A DNA stretch of 6,185 nucleotides, taken from the NCBI GenBank assembly GCA_934203205.1, contig CAKPYV010000057.1, positions 1 to 6,185 of the forward strand, read 5' to 3'. Source of the stretch: an uncultured Anaerovibrio sp. Lineage in GTDB: Bacteria; Bacillota; Negativicutes; Selenomonadales; Selenomonadaceae. Shown piece by piece: positions 1-4,642 of this stretch. The notes under the pieces were generated by a model. It saw only the letters and a program-made list of their open reading frames with translations. It was not told the DNA's origin and made no database searches. Every line of letters begins with the position of its first letter. Within the stretch, counting starts at the first letter, position 1. A program made the translations under genes and the position numbers.

Positions 1-168
1 GCAGGAGTCTCCCGACGCAAAAGTGTCATGCCCCTCCGGCTGTTGCCGAATCATTCTGCCTTTACTGTACTTAATAGTCACATCAGAGATAGTATGAACT
101 AAATATCGATCGTCGCAGAAAAAAGTGACACGGCGGTCACCTTTTTCCGGGCAATATGTCGCTGGCAT
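1..168 (-). CDS. Possible small protein, partial (C-terminus off the left edge)
   Basis: An open frame of 56 codons starts at ATG 166-168 and is still open at base 1. It begins MPATYCPEKG and contains charged and beta-prone stretches such as CDDRYLVHTISD and RQQPEGHDTF. There is no signal peptide or membrane segment, and I do not recognise a family. A GGAG (177-180) lies 8 nt before the ATG, a good ribosome-binding distance. Against it: 56 open codons are not rare by chance, two plus-strand frames are also open for about 100 bases here, the ATG sits in a hairpin stem, and a terminator-like hairpin (119-146) lies within the frame. It may be a real gene under attenuation-like control, or a chance frame over a structured RNA. 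Function unknown. Confidence 0.33.
   Translation of the reverse strand, partial: MPATYCPEKGDRRVTFFCDDRYLVHTISDVTIKYSKGRMIRQQPEGHDTFASGDSC
119..146 (-). terminator. Intrinsic-terminator-like hairpin
   Basis: Read on the minus strand, five A, then GGTGAC, a 6-nt loop CGCCGT, then GTCAC and six T. GTGAC pairs with GTCAC, the next pair is G-U, and five A-U pairs extend the stem to 11 bp. The T-run (119-124) doubles as the U-tract. On the plus strand the G-U position becomes an A-C mismatch, so the minus strand is favoured. It would end RNA coming from the 180-270 region, but it lies inside the 56-codon reading frame. Confidence 0.55.
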
Positions 169-176
169 ATTGCCCG
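148..176 (-). other. 11-bp perfect hairpin containing a possible start codon
   Basis: CGGGCAATATG (148-158) and CATATTGCCCG (166-176) are perfect reverse complements around a 7-nt loop. On the minus strand the candidate ATG at 166-168 is the last triplet of the 5' arm, so it would be paired in the RNA. The GGAG (177-180) is immediately outside the stem. No U-tract follows, so this is not itself a terminator. Confidence 0.6.
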
Positions 177-182
177 CTCCTA

Positions 183-252
183 GCTAAGCCTAGCGGATGC
201 TAAATTCCTTCTGCGCCTTACGGCTTGAACTCATTAAGCACCGAGGCTTAGC
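183..252 (-). ncRNA. Nested hairpin with GUAA tetraloop (candidate structured RNA or leader)
   Basis: The outer stem is 9 bp: 183-191 with 244-252 (minus strand GCTAAGCCT/AGGCTTAGC). Inside it CGG (241-243) pairs with 194-196, and TGCT (237-240) pairs with 198-201 across a one-base bulge. The tip is GCC-GUAA-GGC (215-224 on the plus strand). The tip is a GNRA tetraloop only when read on the minus strand, which suggests the minus strand is the RNA strand. It resembles no riboswitch or small-RNA family I know. A promoter-like pair lies just upstream, and two further hairpins follow. Confidence 0.45.
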
Positions 253-269
253 AAGGGTTTTCTTAGGGT

Positions 270-298
270 ACTATCATCTGCTGTTCTATTCCAGTCAA
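270..298 (-). promoter_or_regulatory. Candidate sigma-70-type promoter
   Basis: Minus strand TTGACT (293-298) and GATAGT (270-275) are separated by exactly 17 nt. They match the -35 and -10 consensus at 5/6 and 4/6 positions. Transcription would start near 262-264, about ten bases before the nested hairpin at 183-252, and could end at the terminator-like hairpin at 119-146. That would give an RNA of roughly 145-150 nt, or a leader of about 95 nt for the 56-codon frame. Sequence match only. Confidence 0.35.
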
Positions 299-356
299 TA
301 CGCCAAAATTTCAAACAGTGCCAAAGCAGGAAGGTGCAATGAATACACAAAATAGA

Positions 357-524
357 AGGCATGACATATACCCTTAACAGGTATATCGATGTGCCTCGCT
401 TCTTAACGAATTTAAGCCATGAAAAGATGAACATCGTGAAGCTTTTCATGTGATTAAATGAGTTTAGCAGCGTGAGGCACATCAATATAGCGCGAGCGTG
501 CCTGTAAGGGTATATGCCATGCCT
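357..524. repeat. 168-nt imperfect inverted repeat (long hairpin)
   Basis: The outer arms pair 357-363 with 518-524, then 365-376 with 505-516 (CATATACCCTTA/TAAGGGTATATG), 378-381 with 501-504, 382-386 with 485-489, and 388-397 with 474-483 (GATGTGCCTC/GAGGCACATC). An 11-nt GC-rich bulge lies at 490-500. Further in, 410-415 pairs with 454-459 and CATGAAAAG (418-426) with CTTTTCATG (442-450). The 104-residue reading frame over this area (548-234, minus) is not convincing as a gene, because its first half merely reflects the palindrome. This could be a long-hairpin RNA, a transposase-less mobile repeat, or a folded 3' region of the fliB transcript. I see no matching short duplications outside the arms. 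Confidence 0.6.
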
Positions 525-598
525 CAGTAAAGAGTATATGTATGCCATTATGCAAATAAGTCGTTGGCTCTACAAATCAGAATTTGCCAAATGAATAT
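525..598. other. Spacer between fliB remnant and long hairpin
   Basis: These 74 bp of AT-rich DNA have no supported gene. Together with 177-356 and the long hairpin they make up about 420 bp without a convincing coding region. Apart from the hairpins and the promoter-like pair listed separately, I see nothing here. Confidence 0.5.
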
Positions 599-1765
599 CT
601 ACTGCAATCTTAACAACACCTGCATCAACTTTAATGGCTCTTTTTCAAATATCTCTGTTTCCTTAACTAAGGCTTTGGAAAAATCTCGTCTGTGATCTAA
701 TATTTTTGAGAACATTCCTAGCACATCCAATATATTATTTTCCTCCTAGCCCTCATCCAAGGCATAGGCGCTGTAAATCAATAATTGGCACATCTCATAG
801 GCTATCAAATAGGAAAAATAATTGTGTAGAAAACCACCACTAAAGGAATATGGATAACCATGAAAAATCCATTCATGCTGCCAATATCTCTCTAATGCAC
901 TTCACAATTTATCCTGTATCAGTTTGTGTCTTTGTGCATATATACTATTATGATGTTCATTCATTGTTTGCCAAGGCCCGCTTAGTAATAGCATTTTTTC
1001 TTCTTGCAGTACCGTAATAATGCCTTCCATAAATTGTTGATGGGCTATGGGAAAATATTGCCACTCATCCCATAGGCCTGAAATTTCCTGCTAAAATACA
1101 TCACTGTTGTAATATTCTATCAAACCTGCTACAGCTTCTACATCTTGCTGGCAATCTTCTACTCTGTCCAGAAATAAGCCTAATAGTACCAAGCGTTGCT
1201 CAAAGGTGTAACAAGTATTTTGCAAAATGGCTAAGCCTCCCATCATAATATGAACAGCAGCCAAATCATCTGGTACTTCCCTGGGATTGGTATTTTTTAC
1301 TGCCAATTTCCATGCAGCTGTGTCATTTCCACAGCTAAGTTGCTGTAATTCCATACCATGAGTTGAAAGCAGTGCCTGCTCCGCTGCTACTGGACAGGTT
1401 AGACTTAACAGTCTAAATTGATAATCACCAATTTTCTGTATCTTTCTAGGATACCCCTTGCAGGTTTTAGACAAAGCCTCCTCCCCCAGATGTTTCTGAA
1501 CATAACAAAAATTATCCTCACACAGCAAAGGGCAGGCTCCCTCCTCGTTAAATTTAATTTCAAAGCCTGCCTGACTGGTTGAAGGTTGTATACTGGCTAA
1601 TATCTTTTTTCGCATAGCAGGATTTTGAATGCGCTGATACTTCTTATAAGTCTCTATATCAATATCTATGCACCATTCACCACAGCATTTAGCATTGCAC
1701 TTAGAACCATCACATTGAAAATCCGTCACATATCTTGGCTGTAATATTACAGTTTGATTATCCAT
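599..1765 (-). pseudogene. fliB: Flagellin lysine-N-methylase FliB, full-length frame with three in-frame stops
   Basis: FliB transfers methyl groups from S-adenosylmethionine to lysines of flagellin. The N-terminal 224 residues are intact and carry the family's cysteine cluster: C18, C23, C27, C28 and C32 (a CDGSKCNAKCC motif), then C78, C82, C87, C102 and C124 with the LGEEALSKTCKGYPRK segment. These cysteines are thought to hold an iron-sulfur or metal centre. The same frame continues after TAG (1091-1093) with FliB-like C-terminal sequence, including NILDVLGMFSKILDHRRDF. It is broken again by TGA (902-904) and TAG (746-748) and ends at TAG 599-601. The total of 388 codons is normal for the family, and no frameshift is needed. 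The start has GGGAG (1776-1780) 10 nt upstream. It lies 27 bp after the hydrolase stop, so the two are probably co-transcribed. Either a recent pseudogene or a gene read through stops; only the first 224 residues would otherwise be made. Confidence 0.85.
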
Positions 1766-1792
1766 AAAAAACTTACTCCCTTACCCAAATTC

Positions 1793-3133
1793 TTACTGTT
1801 TCTCTTGAACAACTTCTATTTTGCCCGATGATATATCAATCCATTTATTGTGCCTTGTTTCCACAATACGATAGCCCATAGTACACAAAGCGCATTCATG
1901 CTCTGGATTTGGATGTCCGTAAGTGTTATCTCCAACAGAAATAATAGCGTTACCAGGATTTGTTTTTTTGCATATATCCTCCATCTTCGCCGTTTCCATT
2001 CCTCCACAATGGTGTGGCACAACTAAATTAAGTAGACCTTTTATATTTTTCCATATATCATCAGGCCACATATCATATTCACAATCTCCTGGAAGAATAT
2101 CAACTCCATGCTTATTTTTTAGTAATAATATAAGACCATGATTATTCGCGATTTGATTTTTAGCACTATATCCCTTTTCATTAATCTTACCTTTATATAT
2201 TTGGAGTTTTTCACCATTATAAACTATTTTTCCCTTAAAATAATCGCCTATTAAATATAGTTTTCCATTTAAACACAAATATTTTGTCAATCTTTTAATT
2301 GATTGATTTATTTTACGCTCTTCATAATCGGGTGCAATCCATATATCGGCATAACTTTTTTCTTCCACAAGATACACACCTAGCAAATGATCTAAATCCC
2401 AATGGGATAATATCATAATATCAGGCTTTATTTGGGATAAGGATGCCGCTCTTAATTTTATAGCTTCAATATCAACATCTTGCGTTATTGTTACCCCTAT
2501 ATCAAACAGCACTCTCCTTGTTATCTCTTTTGAACTACTATCTCTCAAATATATACAATTACCTTGTCCAACATTATATACGCGTATTTTATAGTTATCA
2601 CTTAAGCTATGTATATTTAGACATTCCCGCAATTTAATATAATTAGCATCTTCCTCATTCTTTAATAATATACTATTATGGTCTATTTCGTATTTCTCCT
2701 CCAGTTGTTTTATTTTCTCAGCATCTAATTCGTTTTCATTGAAAATTAATCCTTTGCGTCGCCTTTTAAAAGGACTCATAGATATTAGCAGAGTTCCATT
2801 GATCACATCAGGATTATCCTCATCTGTACAATTTTGTAATTTTGCTTCTACCCATTTGCCTGTATATTTGTGTACTAATTTTTTTACACTCTCATTCTGA
2901 CCTGCATCGCAAAAAAATTCCAAAAAATACGGCTTATAATTAGCACAATTATCTTTTGTCAGCATTTTTTTATCATATTGCAACAATGATTCAGTAATAA
3001 TTGAGATATCCAGTAAATCACCATCTGTTTTATTTACATATGCATAAACTTCGGTTTCATTATATATTAATTCATTTGTATCCACTGGTAGACATTCCAC
3101 CAACGCAGATTTTAATACATGTTTTTTATTCAT
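1793..3133 (-). CDS. ComEC-like metallo-beta-lactamase-fold hydrolase
   Basis: A 446-residue soluble protein. Its C-terminal ~265 residues carry the metallo-hydrolase motifs in the form seen in the ComEC/Rec2 C-terminal domain: VGQGNCI (188-194), FDIG (210-213), metal-binding SHWDLDH (243-249; H244, D246, D248, H249), NNHGLILLL (331-339), LPGDCE (347-352), VVPHHCGG (371-378) and GDNTYGHPNPE (401-411). There are no ComEC membrane helices, so it is not a DNA-uptake channel. The first ~180 residues are of unknown type, partly charged, with an RRR patch near 125. A nuclease or phosphodiesterase is plausible from the family; the substrate is unknown. I chose ATG 3131-3133 over ATG 3146-3148 because GGGAGG (3141-3146) lies 7 nt before it and overlaps the upstream ATG. 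GC content is about 22-27% in sampled 60-bp lines, against 38% or more in neighbours, suggesting acquisition. The IS ends 28 bp upstream of the start codon. Confidence 0.85.
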   Translation of the reverse strand: MNKKHVLKSALVECLPVDTNELIYNETEVYAYVNKTDGDLLDISIITESLLQYDKKMLTKDNCANYKPYFLEFFCDAGQNESVKKLVHKYTGKWVEAKLQNCTDEDNPDVINGTLLISMSPFKRRRKGLIFNENELDAEKIKQLEEKYEIDHNSILLKNEEDANYIKLRECLNIHSLSDNYKIRVYNVGQGNCIYLRDSSSKEITRRVLFDIGVTITQDVDIEAIKLRAASLSQIKPDIMILSHWDLDHLLGVYLVEEKSYADIWIAPDYEERKINQSIKRLTKYLCLNGKLYLIGDYFKGKIVYNGEKLQIYKGKINEKGYSAKNQIANNHGLILLLKNKHGVDILPGDCEYDMWPDDIWKNIKGLLNLVVPHHCGGMETAKMEDICKKTNPGNAIISVGDNTYGHPNPEHECALCTMGYRIVETRHNKWIDISSGKIEVVQEKQ

Positions 3134-3140
3134 CCAAATC

Positions 3141-3146
3141 CCTCCC
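3141..3146 (-). promoter_or_regulatory. Ribosome-binding site deciding the hydrolase start
   Basis: Minus strand GGGAGG, 7 nt before ATG 3131-3133. It overlaps an in-frame ATG at 3146-3148, which has no such site of its own, so translation most likely begins at MNKKH. The site also overlaps the first 20-bp-spaced repeat unit (TTGATATATGGG). Confidence 0.7.
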
Positions 3147-3156
3147 ATATATCAAT
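3144..3156 (-). repeat. 20-bp-spaced direct repeat, unit 1 (left of the IS)
   Basis: CCCATATATCAAT (minus strand ATTGATATATGGG) recurs exactly at 4377-4389, on the other side of the IS, and its first 8 bases recur at 4397-4404. Removing the IS with one TAA copy puts unit 1 exactly 20 bp from unit 2, and unit 2 is exactly 20 bp from the partial unit 3. The array lies in the leader of the hydrolase gene and overlaps its ribosome-binding site, so it could be a set of operators on one face of the helix. That role is inferred. Confidence 0.65.
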
Positions 3157-3162
3157 TGTAAA

Positions 3163-3182
3163 TTGCAAGTGCAACTTGAACA
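3163..3182 (+). repeat. Left terminal inverted repeat of the IS
   Basis: TTGCAAGTGCAACTTGAACA, partner of the right terminal repeat at 4351-4370 (14/20 matches, no gap). Its outer half also contains its own small palindrome, TTGCA-AG-TGCAA. It lies at the 3' end of the transposase gene and faces the hydrolase gene. Confidence 0.7.
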
Positions 3183-3191
3183 CTTTTTTAA

Positions 3192-4268
3192 TCAAGAAAT
3201 ATTATCAATAGCATAGACTTTATCGAGAAATACATCGAATAATTCCGCTGGTGAATGGTAGCCTAAAATGCGGTGCGGGCGCTGGTTTAAAACATCTGCC
3301 ATATTCAGAATATCCTCAGCTGAGAAGCATTCTATCGACGTACCTTTAGGGATGAACTCCCTTAGCAAACTATTATGCCGCTCATTTTGAGGTCGTTCCC
3401 AGGAACTGTATGGATGAGTGAAGTATACCTTGGTGCCAAGACGCTCATATTTTGAGAAATGTTCAAACTCCGGGCCGTTATCTACAGTTATTGTCTTAAA
3501 AACCTCTCTGAAACGCTCCGTGCCAAACTGTTCTTCCAGAAAATACATCGCTTCTTCAACGCCATTGCTTGTACGTCCAGAGATGAGGATAGCCACATAG
3601 TTGCGTGTTATCTTCTCTACAGCAGTAAAGATAACAGCTTCACGGCCACCTCGCTTGCCAACAACTGTATCAGCTTCCCAGTGACCTACCTCTGTGCCGG
3701 CATTGACGATAGCAGGGCGTTCGTAAATGCTTCGTCCCTTCATACGTTTATTTTTACGCACCCATTTACGGTGATGCTTACGTTTCAAGACTTGCGGCAC
3801 ATCGAACAAAGATAATGGCAGTTTGGAAGCCCAAAGCATGTTGTATAGAGTCTTAGTGCAGGGAATCTGCTACAGTTTAAACAGGTTATGCAGCTTAGCA
3901 AATCCCACACAAGTATCTAGAGACCAATGTTCCTTGCGTACCTTTTCTACTATCCATTGGATGAATGGTTCACAATTATCATGATCAATCTTACAGAGCT
4001 TTCTGGAGTTCTTACGATGTTCATCATAAACTTGTTGCCCACGTTTTGCGATATACTTTGGAGCACGGCCACGGCTTCCTTTTTTCTCTGGTGTACCACG
4101 ACGGAGCTCATAGAAGACAGTTGTGTGAGCACATCCAACTTCGTCAGCAATTCTGCGCAACGAATAACCTTGACGATGAAGAACTTGAATCATGCCACGT
4201 TCTTCCAATGAAAGGTGACGTCCTGCTTTACGTACATCCTCGATTGTGTTAAAATTAGATTTGTCCAT
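3192..4268 (-). pseudogene. IS30-family transposase interrupted by one in-frame TAG
   Basis: The transposase cuts and joins the IS ends through a DDE-type RNase H-like core. The start is ATG 4266-4268 (MDKSNFNTIED), with AAAGGAG (4277-4283) 8 nt upstream; an in-frame ATG at 4325 lacks this site. Residues ~18-58 form the helix-turn-helix (LSLEERGMIQVLHRQGYSLR onward). Codon 133 is TAG (3870-3872). The same frame continues (QIPCTKTLYN), reaches an internal Met at codon 144, and ends at TGA 3192-3194. The catalytic residues all follow the stop: D200 (HWEAD), D263 (ITVDNGPEF) and E296 (RPQNERH). The 33-residue D-E spacing is typical of IS30. The total of 358 codons is full length. Without readthrough, only a 132-residue DNA-binding fragment is made. 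Reinitiation at codon 144 lacks a visible ribosome-binding site. Confidence 0.9.
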
Positions 4269-4276
4269 AGTGATTA

Positions 4277-4283
4277 CTCCTTT
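4277..4283 (-). promoter_or_regulatory. Ribosome-binding site of the transposase
   Basis: Minus strand AAAGGAG, 8 nt before ATG 4266-4268. It supports starting the transposase at MDKSN rather than 19 codons earlier. Confidence 0.7.
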
Positions 4284-4350
4284 GTTAATGATTTGTAGCA
4301 AAACCATTTTAACACAGAAAGTCACTATGGATTTTTATTTTTTGATTAAC

Positions 4351-4370
4351 TGTTCAAGTTCATTATACAA
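4351..4370 (-). repeat. Right terminal inverted repeat of the IS
   Basis: Minus strand TTGTATAATGAACTTGAACA, the partner of 3163-3182. It contains a perfect TATAAT (4362-4367). A TTGATA in the flanking host repeat (4383-4388) lies 15 nt upstream, so insertion may have made a hybrid promoter for the transposase, though the spacing is shorter than ideal. Confidence 0.7.
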
Positions 4371-4376
4371 CTAACC

Positions 4377-4404
4377 CCCATATATCAATATGCATTCCCA
4401 TATA
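4377..4404 (-). repeat. 20-bp-spaced direct repeats, units 2 and 3 (right of the IS)
   Basis: Unit 2 is CCCATATATCAAT at 4377-4389, identical over 13 bases to 3144-3156. Unit 3 is the shorter CCCATATA at 4397-4404, exactly 20 bp on. Before IS insertion these and unit 1 would have been consecutive, in the leader between the flagellin terminator and the hydrolase start. Confidence 0.6.
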
Positions 4405-4410
4405 AACATT

Positions 4411-4453
4411 ATAAAAATAGTAATGGGACGGGAGTGACAACTCTCCCGCCCCA
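4411..4453 (-). terminator. Intrinsic terminator of the flagellin transcript
   Basis: Minus strand TGGGGCGGGAG (4443-4453), an 8-nt loop, then CTCCCGTCCCA (4424-4434) form an 11-bp GC-rich stem. TTACTATTTTTAT follows (4411-4423). One position pairs as G-U on the minus strand but is an A-C mismatch on the plus strand, so the signal serves the flagellin strand. It isolates flagellin transcription from the IS and hydrolase gene. Confidence 0.85.
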
Positions 4454-4533
4454 TATGCAATGGTAGTTCTAATAACACACCTTGGTCCTTCAGGCTAGCA
4501 ACAAGAAGGGGTGCGGAATTAGCATATTTAATT

Positions 4534-4578
4534 TATATATTTCAGTGGCAGGCAGAACCTTATCACTGAATATATCAT
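4534..4578 (-). other. Imperfect hairpin in the flagellin 3' untranslated region
   Basis: TTCAGTG (4541-4547) pairs with CACTGAA (4564-4570). AT-rich flanks extend the stem around one bulged base, with a 16-nt loop. No clear U-tract follows, so it is more likely a stability or regulatory structure than a terminator. The rest of 4454-4642 holds no gene I can support. Confidence 0.35.
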
Positions 4579-4642
4579 AGTAATTCTGACAGCACATCTA
4601 CCGAAATAAATTTTCCATCAACCAGCTACTCTAGCTATACTC

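Larger units (their letters stand above)
3162..4371 (-). mobile_element. IS30-family insertion sequence, about 1210 bp
   Basis: The element consists of one transposase frame flanked by imperfect terminal inverted repeats: 3163-3182 and, inverted, 4351-4370. They match at 14 of 20 positions without a gap, with a perfect inner AACTTGAACA block. Farther in, AATCAAGAAATA and AATCAAAAAATA match again after a small gap. I set the ends at 3162 and 4371 because TAA (3159-3161) and TAA (4372-4374) then form a 3-bp target duplication, as expected for IS30-type transposition. With that boundary the host repeats also fall back into a regular 20-bp period. The alternative, that the 13-bp repeat itself is the duplication, would leave unmatched ends. 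Confidence 0.75.

Noticed and set aside
1..110. Plus-strand frames open at the left edge
   Set aside because: They end within about 110 bases, have no start in view, and lie opposite the better minus-strand frame. They are too short to support.
234..548. 104-residue minus-strand reading frame between fliB and the left end
   Set aside because: Half of it is the long inverted repeat, its composition is Leu/Arg/Tyr/Ile-rich without a domain, and there is no good ribosome-binding site. The RNA-structure explanation fits better.
746..1093. Pyrrolysine or selenocysteine at the fliB stops
   Set aside because: FliB proteins are not known to contain either residue, both TAG and TGA occur, and no insertion element or tRNA is visible.
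1793..3133. Hydrolase as the ComEC DNA-uptake channel
   Set aside because: The ComEC membrane region is absent and the protein is soluble. Only the C-terminal hydrolase-type motifs are shared.
3146..3148. Upstream ATG as the start of the hydrolase
   Set aside because: It overlaps the ribosome-binding sequence that serves ATG 3131-3133 and has no such site of its own.
3837..3839. Separate gene starting at this ATG for the catalytic half of the transposase
   Set aside because: It is in the same frame as the upstream part, lacks a ribosome-binding site, and the ten codons between TAG and this ATG are also transposase-like. One interrupted gene is the simpler reading.
3144..4389. The 13-bp CCCATATATCAAT repeat as a long target-site duplication of the IS
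   Set aside because: It would leave non-matching IS ends and unexplained 5-6 bp on each side. The TAA duplication gives matched ends and restores an exact 20-bp repeat period. It is kept as the alternative to test.
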